A stretch of DNA of 64,000 bases from Pseudoteredinibacter isoporae_A. GTDB taxonomy: Bacteria; Pseudomonadota; Gammaproteobacteria; Pseudomonadales; Cellvibrionaceae. The position numbers and the translations under genes are program-made. The DNA is taken from positions 77,042-141,041 of the forward strand of contig NZ_BAABWJ010000011.1 in the NCBI RefSeq assembly GCF_040372805.1, in the 5' to 3' direction. The notes below the pieces were generated by a model that saw only the letters and a list, made by a program, of their open reading frames with translations, had not been told where the DNA came from and searched no databases. Each line of letters begins with the position of its first letter. Position 1 is the stretch's first letter. Below are positions 18,071-26,191 of the stretch, piece by piece.

Positions 18071-18862
18071 GTGGCCTCCCGGGAATGCGTTTCGCTATAT
18101 ATTGCTATATTATGCATGCTTGTTTCAAGTGTTGTTAGAACAAGGTGTTGGTGTGTTTACACACGGAGGGGGATCTCAGTAAAACTGACAGGACGTTTGT
18201 TCTCGACATCCACAGTATTCAGATTTGAAGCATGAAAAGACTGCGAAGCGGTAGGCTCTCTACACATACCTTTTTTGTTCATAAACGTGGGAGCTTCCAG
18301 GTATTGTCGCCTCTTCATGTTAATCATATGAAGATAATGAGCCTTCATGTGTTTTGTCAAAAAAGATCATGAAGCTGGCTGACATTACCACGACTATTTC
18401 TCTAGGTGGGCAATGACCTCGTGTATCTGTAAACAGATTCTCCTTATACATTTTCTTTTATATGCAGTGATCATAGAGTAGAAAATGGAAAATTGAGGCT
18501 AGCACGTGACTTCGTACGCATTTTTCCAATCTCGTCGGAAGTAGTCATGTAAACGTCGATAGATATAGCGAGTCTCATTTGCCAATCAAAACGGGAAGTG
18601 GCACTATTCCAGCCCTCAATTTGCAAGGGATTGAATGGTTTAAATTTTGGTGGTATTCGCGCCAATACAAGCCTTTTCTAAAGAGCGCCACATTGAAGTT
18701 GTGCACTCTCAATAGCGCCTTGCTTTGAGAGCAAGTCAACGTCTCATCATGATTAACATCCAGTAGTGAGCTTGCGTAAAACGAGATGTCTACCGATAAG
18801 GTGTCAGTGGAACTGATTGCCACAAGGCCTGTACCGAAGAGATTGGATCTAGGATAGAAATA
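18071..18862. other. 792-base gap with a possible frameshifted coding remnant
   Basis: No intact gene is convincing. On the minus strand, two frames read like one protein broken by a frameshift near 18660: about 18665-18850 gives text such as NLFGTGLVAISSTDTLSVD, and 18471-18650 continues with NPLQIEGWNSATSRFDWQ and alternating strands. That pattern resembles an outer-membrane or repeat protein but I cannot name it. The rest of the gap, toward 18071, contains the promoter of the ParD-like gene and no clear structure. Confidence 0.3.
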
Positions 18863-19981
18863 ATGTACTTCAAAAATTGTCTTAAAAATGCAGCGTATAT
18901 AGCGCTTGTAACCGCATGTTTCGAGGCGAATGCCTTTTCTTTCCTCGAGAGCAAACTTCCAAATAAAAAACTGCATATGGTATTTGATATTGAACAATCA
19001 TCTCCTACCAGTACGAGTTATAACGAGGCCCTTGAGCAAGCGGTGCATCGGTGGACATATAGGCAGTCTGAGGTGTCCATCACCACGAGTCGTAGCTCGG
19101 TCAGTGATTCATGTGGTTCTGTCCCTGGCCAGCATACGGTTATTTTCGCAACAAAAAGATGCAGTGGCGAGGAGTTTGGGAGTGCGATAGCCGTAGCCTC
19201 AACCTACTATTTCATAGACGAAAATGGCGATGCTAAAACTTCCTCCTCGACGATCAGTTTTGATAGTGAACGCAATTGGGACATTTTCAATTCTCCCTTG
19301 AGCTACAACACTCTTGATTTTCGTCGAGTGGCAGTTCATGAAATCGGCCATGTGCTTGGATTGGGTCACGAGGACAGCCACCCAGCGATTATGAATAGTA
19401 CAGTGGGGAATACGATCTCTCCGCAAAAAGATGATATTGATGGCATTACGGCTTTGTACAGTGCCAGCTCATCGAAGCCTGATGTTCACAATATTCTGGA
19501 GGAACCCGCCGCAGATTCGCTGGTTAGTGGCGTTTCCAATATTCGTGGTTGGGCTGTTGGTTTAAAGGAGATCGAGCGAATTGAACTTAGCATTGATGGA
19601 AAACTGATTCAGAGTATTCCTTATGGTGGAATTAGGGAAGATGTTAAAAGTTCCTTTCCCGACTATCCGGATTCTGATAGATCCGGCTATTCAATGATCT
19701 TTAACTGGGCCAACTTATCTGCGGGTAACCACCAAATCTCCACAAAAGCTGTCGATGTTGAAGGAAATTCTGTGGTGTCAAACAGAGACTTTACGGTTCT
19801 TCGATTTGACAATCCTTTTATTAATGGCAGTAAAACCGTAGCGATAACTGGAGATGTTAAACACGATAATCAGGATGTGATTCTTGAGAATGTGTTGGCT
19901 GACGGAGTGAACTATCGCGTCCGCTTGCGTTGGAATTCAGCAACCCAGCAATGGGATACCACAGAAATCAGTAAGAAGTGA
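18863..19981 (+). CDS. Secreted matrixin-like zinc metalloprotease
   Basis: 372 residues. A signal peptide ends near residue 24-27 (FEANAF). The catalytic domain (about 37-200) contains the metzincin zinc site HEIGHVLGLGHEDS (two His, catalytic Glu, third His) and a Met-turn NSTVGNTI/IMNS just after it, as in M10A matrixins. Residues about 215-315 form a bacterial Ig-like module (DSLVSGVSNIRGWAVGL... ISTKAVDVEGNSV), often found in secreted proteases. A short C-terminal beta domain follows. It would be exported and cut extracellular or periplasmic protein. Moderately AT-rich relative to neighbours. The next gene follows within 15 bases. Confidence 0.85.
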   Translation: MYFKNCLKNAAYIALVTACFEANAFSFLESKLPNKKLHMVFDIEQSSPTSTSYNEALEQAVHRWTYRQSEVSITTSRSSVSDSCGSVPGQHTVIFATKRCSGEEFGSAIAVASTYYFIDENGDAKTSSSTISFDSERNWDIFNSPLSYNTLDFRRVAVHEIGHVLGLGHEDSHPAIMNSTVGNTISPQKDDIDGITALYSASSSKPDVHNILEEPAADSLVSGVSNIRGWAVGLKEIERIELSIDGKLIQSIPYGGIREDVKSSFPDYPDSDRSGYSMIFNWANLSAGNHQISTKAVDVEGNSVVSNRDFTVLRFDNPFINGSKTVAITGDVKHDNQDVILENVLADGVNYRVRLRWNSATQQWDTTEISKK

Positions 19982-19995
19982 GAAAGGAATAAGTG

Positions 19996-20589
19996 ATGAA
20001 AGCCTATGTATTGTTTCTATTTTTTATGATTTCTCTCGGGGCACACGCGACAAGCGTAATACAGCACGATATGAAAGAGGTGACGCAGCTATCGGGCTTG
20101 GTGTTTCAAGGGCAGGTGTCGGGCTTAAAAAGTTATCGAGAGTCAAATGGTACAATTTACACAGAAGTGAATTTTGACATTCACGAAGTAATCAAGGGAG
20201 ATTACCCTTCGTCTTCTATTACCCTCCGTTATCTCGGTGGTACTGTGGATGGTATGACTATGAATGTTATCGACTCAGATGTGCCCAGTTTTGGCCAATT
20301 GGGTATCTACTTTGTTGCAAAAGGTCACGAGAATCTTATGCATCCTTTGTCTGGTTGGGGGCAAGGGCATTATGTCCTTAAAAAAACCGCTGCTGGAACA
20401 AGAGTATTTTCAAGCAATGGTAAAGCGATTACCGATGTGTCTATGGCTTCAGCCAAAGTAAAAAGCGCAAAGAGCTACGCATTAAATTCTTACGAAGCTT
20501 CCGGTTTGTCATTTAGTGAAAAATCCAGATACGCAATAACGCCTAAAGATTTTAAGTTGACGATTCGCGATATAATTTCCGAAGAGTAG
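19996..20589 (+). CDS. Secreted partner of the matrixin-like protease
   Basis: 197 residues with a signal peptide (YVLFLFFMISLGAHA). Not assigned to a named family. The core reads SGLVFQGQVSGL then a beta-rich run through DIHEVIKGDYPSSSITLRYL and MTMNVIDSDVPSFGQLGIYF, a pattern seen in unnamed bacterial proteins that respond to a 'g.v..i.Gk..G.pl.f..lGg' style core. ATG 19996 is behind AGAAAGGA; a GTG just before it is less likely. It lies 14 bases after the protease gene, so the two are one transcript; possible roles are inhibitor, chaperone or substrate of the protease. Confidence 0.65.
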   Translation: MKAYVLFLFFMISLGAHATSVIQHDMKEVTQLSGLVFQGQVSGLKSYRESNGTIYTEVNFDIHEVIKGDYPSSSITLRYLGGTVDGMTMNVIDSDVPSFGQLGIYFVAKGHENLMHPLSGWGQGHYVLKKTAAGTRVFSSNGKAITDVSMASAKVKSAKSYALNSYEASGLSFSEKSRYAITPKDFKLTIRDIISEE

Positions 20590-20725
20590 TTTTTCGCACG
20601 ATCTATAAAGTCCTGGTAGACAAATTTTTTCTAATATAAACGAAGGCATATCGATTTTTTGCACTATGCTTTTTATCGGCCAGGTTTTATTAGCTGAGTG
20701 GTCTCAGCTTTGCTGATGTGTTTGA

Positions 20726-20896
20726 GTGGGCCTCCATGCCGGTGTTGGCTATCTTGGCAATAATGACATTCTGGCGAATTTCAGTATGAATTATGTTGAT
20801 GTCTTGCCAGCAGATATAGACTTCTATATTCGCGGTTTGAACGAGGAAGTCCACGCTTCAATCTGCAGAATGCCGGCCGTACTTACTAGCCGATAA
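20726..20896 (+). pseudogene. Short protein-like remnant in a 588-base gap
   Basis: The gap 20590-21177 has no intact gene. A 56-codon open frame from a GTG at 20726 encodes GYLGNNDILANFSMNYVD and FYIRGLNEEVHASI, which has protein-like composition but no ribosome site, suggesting the debris of a larger gene. A minus-strand frame at 20945-21151 exists but is not convincing. Identity unknown. Confidence 0.25.
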
Positions 20897-21177
20897 GGAC
20901 ATCGGTTACTAGAGGTTTTTATCGTTCGAGTTTGGCCTCGGTGCTCAAATAATTTTTCTCATATTTACTAATGCAATTTCTCTGTGTGGTACAAAAAGCA
21001 GAGGGCCTGCCGTAGACAAATAGGATGAGTCCCACTGAAACCAGTTTCTTCCTGCGGCAACCTGTTGATAAAGCATAAGCATTACACATACCTCTCTGAT
21101 TAATAAGTGATTGGTATGTTTTAATGAAAATAGAATCCCGTTATGGCGCAAAATATGATTTTATTTCATTAGCCGCT

Positions 21178-21423
21178 TTAATTGAATTTAACAGAATATT
21201 GAAATTTTGATAAAGGGAAAATCTTCCTTTTTTCACTTAATATGATTGGATTGCTGTTAGGTTTAAACTCTTTTGCAAGGTCGAGTAGCTTCTTTTGTGC
21301 AAACTCAGCACCTGCAAATCCTCCAGTGTAAATGGTAATTGTGTATATCCCATCATTTTCAGTCGACTTGAATCCAGCATTATAATCGGTGGCAAATGAA
21401 AAAAAGAACTTTAGGTTTTTCAT
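21178..21423 (-). CDS. Small protein downstream of the bacteriocin-like gene
   Basis: 81 residues beginning MKNLKFFFSFATDYNAGF. The ATG at 21423 has an excellent AGTGGAGGG site, so translation is likely. The first 13 residues are hydrophobic but too short for a normal membrane helix; the rest is mixed with a glycine-rich turn (YTGGFAGAEF) and a basic C-terminal part. I do not recognise a family. Its place right after the bacteriocin-like gene, in the same direction and separated by a long hairpin, fits an immunity protein or an accessory peptide. AT content is high. Unproven. Confidence 0.55.
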   Translation of the reverse strand: MKNLKFFFSFATDYNAGFKSTENDGIYTITIYTGGFAGAEFAQKKLLDLAKEFKPNSNPIILSEKRKIFPLSKFQYSVKFN

Positions 21424-21442
21424 GTTTCCCTCCACTAAATAT

Positions 21443-21475
21443 ATCAACAGAGGCGCCTGTGGCTCCTCTGTTGAT
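21443..21475 (-). promoter_or_regulatory. Long hairpin between bacteriocin-like and partner genes
   Basis: ATCAACAGAGG pairs with CCTCTGTTGAT, and an inner GCC-TGT-GGC continues the stem with a single mismatch (14 pairs). It lacks a T-run, so it could be a partial terminator or mRNA processing/stability element that sets different levels of the two proteins. Confidence 0.6.
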
Positions 21476-21484
21476 ACGCTCTAT

Positions 21485-21835
21485 TTATTGATCATAGCAA
21501 CCGGTCAGGTAACCAGCTCCACCAGCAATAGCGGCTGTAATGCCTCCAGCTGCAGCAATGATTGGACCTACTCCTTGGCCTCCAGGAATTGCTGTTACAA
21601 TTCCTCCAACAGCGGCCACAGCTCCACCAACTGACACGGTAGAGTCTGCTGCCTCACAAAATGCATCTTGAGCGATCTCTTGATGAGATGGAACATTACT
21701 GCTTCCAAATGGTTTATGAATCGCATCATAAACCGTTCTGTCTCTATTAACCCAGTCTTGTTCCCAAGATGGGCCGTCATAATGAGTGCCGCCAGAAACT
21801 TTTTTAACTTCTGAAAAACCTAATTCTTTAATCAT
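21485..21835 (-). CDS. Class II bacteriocin/microcin-like precursor with double-glycine leader
   Basis: 116 residues. The leader MIKELGFSEVKKVSGG fits the double-glycine consensus: L at -12, E at -8, V at -7, V at -4, GG at -2/-1. Cleavage would release a 100-residue peptide with a hydrophilic front half (THYDGPSWEQDWVNRD) and a glycine/alanine-rich hydrophobic back half with GxxxG-like repeats (VGGAVAAVGGIVTAIPGG and IIAAAGGITAAIAGG), typical of membrane-active class II microcins. Two cysteines (AFCEAADS, TGCYDQ) could form a disulfide. AGGGA precedes the ATG by about 7 bases. No peptidase-containing ABC exporter (C39) lies in this window. Confidence 0.8.
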   Translation of the reverse strand: MIKELGFSEVKKVSGGTHYDGPSWEQDWVNRDRTVYDAIHKPFGSSNVPSHQEIAQDAFCEAADSTVSVGGAVAAVGGIVTAIPGGQGVGPIIAAAGGITAAIAGGAGYLTGCYDQ

Positions 21836-22062
21836 ACAAATTCCCTAATTTAATTGCATTTGATCACAACTTTTCTTTAACTCCCCAACTCCTTTTGGGG
21901 CGGAGTAGGCTAGCAGAAATATGGAAGGCATTTCAATATGTGTTTATTTTTTACGACGAACATAAGGTATGAGCTATTGATGTTAGAAAGTTTTGTGGGC
22001 TCTATTAATATTTTCAAGGAGGATATGGTTCTGTTGTAGTTCTTCAGTTTGAGATGAGGGAA

Positions 22063-22470
22063 TTAGGATAGGCCTATCGTTTTAGTTAAGCTGGGTCTGA
22101 TTTTCTTGCGTCGATTCGCATTTTTTAGCTTCTCCATGTCTCCTTTTTGCCTTTGGTTTTCTTCCGGTTTATTCTGAACGTATATCGATCTCTCTTTAAT
22201 AGTATTGATGATGTCTAGGTATATTGGAATTAAAAAGGTTGCATCTATCACACCATGAAACCCGAAAAAATCAGTAAAATTTATTAAGCCCTGTTCGGAG
22301 AAAGGATCAGCTTCTCCACTCAGTGAGGTTGTCGAGTTAATAAGTGAGATCGCGAAGATACAGGCGATGATGAATTCGTTGCTTCCATTGACTAGGAACC
22401 AATTTAAAAACTTGAATCTCTTGCTCTTCTTGGAAATTTCACATCCTGTTTTGAAAAACCCAGCATGAGT
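22063..22470 (-). pseudogene. Truncated membrane-protein remnant
   Basis: An open minus-strand frame of 136 codons starts just after a stop and has no usable ATG for its first 70 codons. It contains one clear hydrophobic segment (FIIACIFAISLIN), a second at VIDATFLIPIYLDIIN, and a lysine/arginine-rich tail (NANRRKKIRPSLTK). The 5' end is replaced by the partial beta-lactamase copy at 22472 onward, so it is probably a broken gene. Family not recognised. Confidence 0.4.
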
Positions 22471-22471
22471 T

Positions 22472-22530
22472 TACCGTTATCAGGCAATCTTGCGAGGGCA
22501 AGGCCTGTCATGGGCATTGAGGAAAACTGC
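22472..22530 (-). repeat. Decayed partial copy of the neighbouring beta-lactamase gene
   Basis: 25 bases at 22490-22514 are identical to 23506-23530 inside the hydrolase gene, and flanking bases are similar (GAGTTTACCGTTATCAGG against GAGCTTGCCGTCATCAAG). The translated copy PMTGLALARLPDNGKLM parallels PMTGLALAKLLDDGKLK. It marks a partial tandem duplication or gene-conversion remnant. Confidence 0.75.
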
Positions 22531-22579
22531 GATGCTGAGCTAGAAAGGTGTTGAGCAGTACAAGTGTTGGCGAGGGCAG

Positions 22580-22606
22580 GTTTGGTGAGGGTGGGGCTCA
22601 CCAAAC
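22580..22606 (-). terminator. Hairpin after the beta-lactamase-family gene
   Basis: GTTTGGTGAG-CCCCACC-CTCACCAAAC in the reading direction, a 10-base perfect stem 19 bases past the stop codon. No T-run follows. Confidence 0.5.
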
Positions 22607-22624
22607 CCAATATAGGCGTGTTCT

Positions 22625-23794
22625 TTACGTAGCTGGTAACGGTTCGGAGGCGTTACTCACACAGGAATTCGCTTGAATATAGGCTTTTAAAGTCTTGGCC
22701 ATAATGCCGCGTATTTTCCAGAATTTGTCTGGAATGTAATTGGTCGCAAACGCAATGGAAGCTTTGCATTCGGGTATGACGAGCAGATAGGCGGTGGCCG
22801 CTTTATCGGTTACGCCTCCGTGGTGCAGTGCCGTCCAGCTGCGGTCACTGTCTCCCAATTGGACCTTCCCCACACGCCAGCCCAGTGAATACTTTTCAGA
22901 GTTCACTTCACCGTTTTTCAGCTTCACAGGTGTAAACAGGGCTTGTTTGGCCTCTGTGGAGAGGTAGTGCTCGCGGTAGCTTGCTTGCGCCATGTTGACC
23001 AGGTCGCTCGGTGTGGAGATAAAACCACCCCCGCCGAATAAAAAGCTGCGGTCTCGCTGAGTGGTTGCCGGCGTATAGAGGCCGTCGCTCAAACGCTCGG
23101 CGTAGTATTTGGCTTCATGGCGTTTCCCAGCAAAAGAGGTGTCTAGTTCCGTGTGTTGCATTGCAAATGGAGCCCATAGGGAATCACGCAGAAAATCGAC
23201 ATAGCTCGCTCCGGCGGCCTGCTCGATAACGGCAGATAGCAAAATATAACCGTTGGAAGAATATTGGTAATTCGTACCGGGTTCAAACAGCAGCGGTAGT
23301 GATTCAAAAACATGGAATGCGTCCGTTGGGTTTTTGTGGTCACGGGGTTGATCAAATTCAGCGCGGTCCCTTTCTTTGGTGTCATGGGGAATCCCAGCCG
23401 TGTGGCTTGCCAGTTCAAGTACCGAGAACCGCGCCGTATAAGCGGGTTTTTGAACGTACCTGCTTACCGGGTCGCTCAGCTTGAGCTTGCCGTCATCAAG
23501 CAGTTTTGCGAGGGCAAGGCCTGTCATGGGTTTGGCCAAACTGCCTACTGAGTACTGCGTCTTGGTCGTGGCCGCTCGCTTTTCTTCGATATCGGCATAT
23601 CCGATAGCGTCAGCGAACACCACGTCGCTTCCAATACCGATGGCCACCGACAAAGATGGCAGATGATAGTCCTTCGCTGTCTTTGTCATCATACTGGCCG
23701 TGCGCTCCTCGAGAGAGGGCTCGTTTTGAGTATCCGCAATTGCCGCGTTGCACGACAAGCTAACCCCCAGTAAACATGCTGCATAAGCCTTCAT
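22625..23794 (-). CDS. Secreted serine beta-lactamase-family hydrolase
   Basis: 389 residues with a signal peptide ending at about residue 20 (CNAAIA). The class C/DD-peptidase fold is marked by SxxK as SLAKP (Ser 83 region), YQYSSNGY as the second motif, and HHGGV near the C-terminus in place of KTG. Such proteins are esterases, D-aminopeptidases or beta-lactamases; LACTB/EstB-like activity is as likely as antibiotic hydrolysis. AAAGGACAGGA precedes the ATG. Standing alone with its own hairpin. The substrate cannot be told from sequence. Confidence 0.88.
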   Translation of the reverse strand: MKAYAACLLGVSLSCNAAIADTQNEPSLEERTASMMTKTAKDYHLPSLSVAIGIGSDVVFADAIGYADIEEKRAATTKTQYSVGSLAKPMTGLALAKLLDDGKLKLSDPVSRYVQKPAYTARFSVLELASHTAGIPHDTKERDRAEFDQPRDHKNPTDAFHVFESLPLLFEPGTNYQYSSNGYILLSAVIEQAAGASYVDFLRDSLWAPFAMQHTELDTSFAGKRHEAKYYAERLSDGLYTPATTQRDRSFLFGGGGFISTPSDLVNMAQASYREHYLSTEAKQALFTPVKLKNGEVNSEKYSLGWRVGKVQLGDSDRSWTALHHGGVTDKAATAYLLVIPECKASIAFATNYIPDKFWKIRGIMAKTLKAYIQANSCVSNASEPLPAT

Positions 23795-23973
23795 GGTCCT
23801 GTCCTTTATTGTGGTTTAAACGCTGAGTGGTCGGGCCCGTGTGAAACCGAAGGCCACCTGAGTTAGACCAACAAAAAGAGCATAGTGTTACAGTCAATTA
23901 TGTTGAGCGGGAGGAAGGTGAGAGCAAAGCTGGCCAAAGGAGAGAAAGGAGCGTGTTTTAGGGGAGGCAGATT

Positions 23974-24004
23974 CAGCCGCACCGCAATTTTCGCGGTGCG
24001 GCTG
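23974..24004 (-). terminator. Hairpin after the LysE/small-gene unit
   Basis: CAGCCGCACCGC pairs with GCGGTGCGGCTG around a 7-base loop, 12 perfect pairs, 18 bases past the stop of the 83-residue gene. No long T-run. Confidence 0.65.
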
Positions 24005-24021
24005 CACGGTAAGTAGAAGGC

Positions 24022-24273
24022 TTAAACCATCATGTCCAGGCGGCTTAGCTTCTCAACAATATCTGCATAGTCTTCTTCATATTCCCAAAACATGATTCGA
24101 CCATGGGATGAGGAAACCAGCAGGTACTGCTCACTCACGGACTGAATGCGAGTAACAGAAACCAGCTTTTTCATATAACTGTCTTCCTTAACGTGTTCGA
24201 TAATTTCCTGATTGTTCTCGTCGAATCCGTGAACAATCATGGCGGTTTTAACATGAACCTCAATGTATTTCAT
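24022..24273 (-). CDS. Small hypothetical protein, 83 residues
   Basis: Not recognised. The sequence opens MKYIEVHVKTAMIVHGFDEN and alternates short beta-strands with acidic patches (EYEEDYADIVEKL). It has no signal or membrane segment. It follows the LysE gene by 20 bases in the same direction and ends at a strong hairpin, so it is the second gene of a two-gene unit. CAGGA precedes the ATG. Confidence 0.6.
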   Translation of the reverse strand: MKYIEVHVKTAMIVHGFDENNQEIIEHVKEDSYMKKLVSVTRIQSVSEQYLLVSSSHGRIMFWEYEEDYADIVEKLSRLDMMV

Positions 24274-24293
24274 TTTGTATTCCTGTTGTTTGC

Positions 24294-24941
24294 TCAGTTG
24301 TTATTTAAAGGGCGAAGTAGAGCCAGCTTTGCGCCAAAGCCAATAAAAACCACACCCGTGACAGATTTCAGCCATCTCGTGAAGTTTGGGCTCTTTGTTA
24401 ATGTATTCACGCGGGCCAATAATAAGACCATCAGAGAAAACCAAATCAGATTGAGGGCGGCGTGGGCGGATACCAAGAAATACGCATGACTGGCGTTTTC
24501 GCCCGGTGCCAGAAACTGTGGGAAGGCGGCCAGGTAAAACATGGACACCTTGGGGTTCAGTACGTTGGTTAAAAATCCTTCGGCAAACGCACTGGGTACG
24601 GAGGTTTCGGCTTTGTGTGTGGCGTGAGGGACCGATGGCGTTGCTGCCGGTTGGGGTATGGCTTCTTTCAGCGCTTTAATGCCTATCCAAATCAGGTAAG
24701 CGGCGCCCAGCGTTTTAAAAATAAGGAAAGCGTGCGCGGATTGAACGAGGATAATTGAGATCCCAAATATTGACAGGGTGCCATGAACATAAAACGCGGC
24801 GACAAATCCCCAAGTATTGGCGAAGCCGGCACGATGTCCCGACGTTGGAACCGTTTTGGCAATAAGGACGCCGTTCGGGCCTGGAGACATAACCAGCAAA
24901 CTGGCAACAGTGATAAAAGTTATGAGGTTAACGATATCCAT
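24294..24941 (-). CDS. LysE/RhtB-family amino acid exporter
   Basis: 215 residues with six hydrophobic segments. The signature SPGPNGVLIAKTV in the first cytoplasmic loop, GFLTNVLNPKVSMFYLAAFPQF in the middle and a terminal FIGFGAKLALL are standard for the family. It exports amino acids or related small molecules. AAGGAG is directly upstream. Paired with a small unknown gene downstream. Substrate is not predictable. Confidence 0.92.
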   Translation of the reverse strand: MDIVNLITFITVASLLVMSPGPNGVLIAKTVPTSGHRAGFANTWGFVAAFYVHGTLSIFGISIILVQSAHAFLIFKTLGAAYLIWIGIKALKEAIPQPAATPSVPHATHKAETSVPSAFAEGFLTNVLNPKVSMFYLAAFPQFLAPGENASHAYFLVSAHAALNLIWFSLMVLLLARVNTLTKSPNFTRWLKSVTGVVFIGFGAKLALLRPLNNN

Positions 24942-25297
24942 TTTTTCTCCTTGATGAATGAAGGCTCATGCGAGCCGGGTAACAAAGCAGCATGCCTGTG
25001 AAGTGAAGCAGGCAGTTGTCTTGAATGCGGAAGAGGGTCAACACGCAATGAGGATCAATGCGAGCTGAAGCGGCTGAAAAACGGGCGTTTTTGTCTTTAA
25101 GGTGAGCTTCGAAAGCTCCAGAGTCAGTGTTGGACGTGAGGTGCTTGGGTTCCATCGCCTATTTTAACGAGCCCAACATGGGCTGGCAATCCGAATGTTG
25201 TTGGGGTGAACTCCAAATTTTGAGTGTTGTCCGATACCATGGCAACACTTGATCCTTCAAGGGTATATAAGCAGTAAGCAACGTAATGGAGAATGCA
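24942..25297. other. 356-base gap with an inverted repeat before the metallo-beta-lactamase
   Basis: Contains both promoters of the divergent LysE and metallo-beta-lactamase genes. AGTGTTG at 25223-25229 and CAACACT at 25243-25249 form a 7-base inverted repeat about 50 bases before the start codon, a possible operator. TATATA occurs at 25264-25269. A minus-strand reading frame at 24928-25155 is not convincing as a gene. Confidence 0.4.
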
Positions 25298-26080
25298 ATG
25301 CGACTTGGCGCGAAGATTTTATGGTTATTGGGCTTAAGCTGTGTGCTGGCCTGCAAGCTGAGCTACGCATCTGAGGCAAAGCCTGATGTTGTGTATAAAG
25401 GTGTCGAGTTTACTCAGTTATCAGATACCGTTTGGATGCACACCAGCTACAAAACCGTCGGTAAATGGGGGAATGTTCCAGCGAATGGGCTCATTGTTGT
25501 AGAGGGCGAGAACACGACCTTAATAGACACCGCTTGGGACAATGCTCAAACCGAGGCGGTATTAGAATGGGTGCAGAAACACCTGAAGCGCAGCATCACA
25601 CGCGCGGTGTTCACCCATGCACACGAAGACAAAATGGGTGGCGTACAAACGCTCCACGCGCAGGGTATTCAAACCTGGGCCAGCGCACTAAGCAATCAGT
25701 TGGCTCCGTCGCGAGGTTTATTACCGGCAAACTCTGAATTGACGTTTAATCAGCACGGAATCAGTGACGACCTGTCGCCCTCGCAGGTACTCTATCCCGG
25801 TGCTGGCCACACTCACGACAATATTGTGGTGTATCTTCCCGAAACGAAAATACTCTATGGAGGCTGCCTGATTCGTCCGGGCAACGCCAAGAGCATGGGC
25901 AATACCCGTGATGGCGATGTCAATACCTGGGCGCCTTCTGTCGACAAAGTAGCCCTAACATTTCCAGACGCAGAAATGGTCATTCCCACACACAGCCAGC
26001 CCGGAGATCGGCAGCTGCTTTCGCATACCATTGAACTTGCTCGTAAGCATAGCGCGAGCCGGCAAAAAGGGCCTAAGTGA
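25298..26080 (+). CDS. Subclass B1 metallo-beta-lactamase, NDM-like
   Basis: 260 residues. All six B1 zinc ligands are seen: HAHED (H116, H118, D120 by BBL numbering), GAGHTHDN (H196), GGCLIRP (C221) and PTHSQPG (H263). Several runs echo NDM: VWMHTSY, NGLIVV, DTAW, ALSNQLAP, LHAxGI and THAHxDKMGG. The signal region reads LLGLSCVLACKLSYASEA; it could be cut at SYA or be a poor lipobox at VLAC. I chose ATG 25298 because GGAG lies 7 bases before it; ATG 25286 has no ribosome site. The enzyme would hydrolyse beta-lactams in the periplasm. It is chromosomal with no IS, cassette or bleomycin gene beside it, so it looks resident, not recently mobilised. Confidence 0.9.
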   Translation: MRLGAKILWLLGLSCVLACKLSYASEAKPDVVYKGVEFTQLSDTVWMHTSYKTVGKWGNVPANGLIVVEGENTTLIDTAWDNAQTEAVLEWVQKHLKRSITRAVFTHAHEDKMGGVQTLHAQGIQTWASALSNQLAPSRGLLPANSELTFNQHGISDDLSPSQVLYPGAGHTHDNIVVYLPETKILYGGCLIRPGNAKSMGNTRDGDVNTWAPSVDKVALTFPDAEMVIPTHSQPGDRQLLSHTIELARKHSASRQKGPK

Positions 26081-26191
26081 CGTTGGTTTTTGCCGTCGCT
26101 TTTTATTGCCGGTTATGGGCGCCTCTGTCTGAATATCAATAGCACACATTCGAAGCAATGACGTCAAAGAAATATTAAATGACGGCTATCA

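Noticed and set aside
18575..18997. 140-codon minus-strand frame overlapping the start of the matrixin gene
   Set aside because: No ribosome site and the start region overlaps the protease; kept only as a possible remnant.
20945..21151. 68-codon minus-strand frame
   Set aside because: AT-rich gap, no ribosome site, no recognisable motifs.
24928..25155. 75-codon frame upstream of LysE
   Set aside because: Overlaps the LysE start region, no ribosome site, no protein-like pattern.
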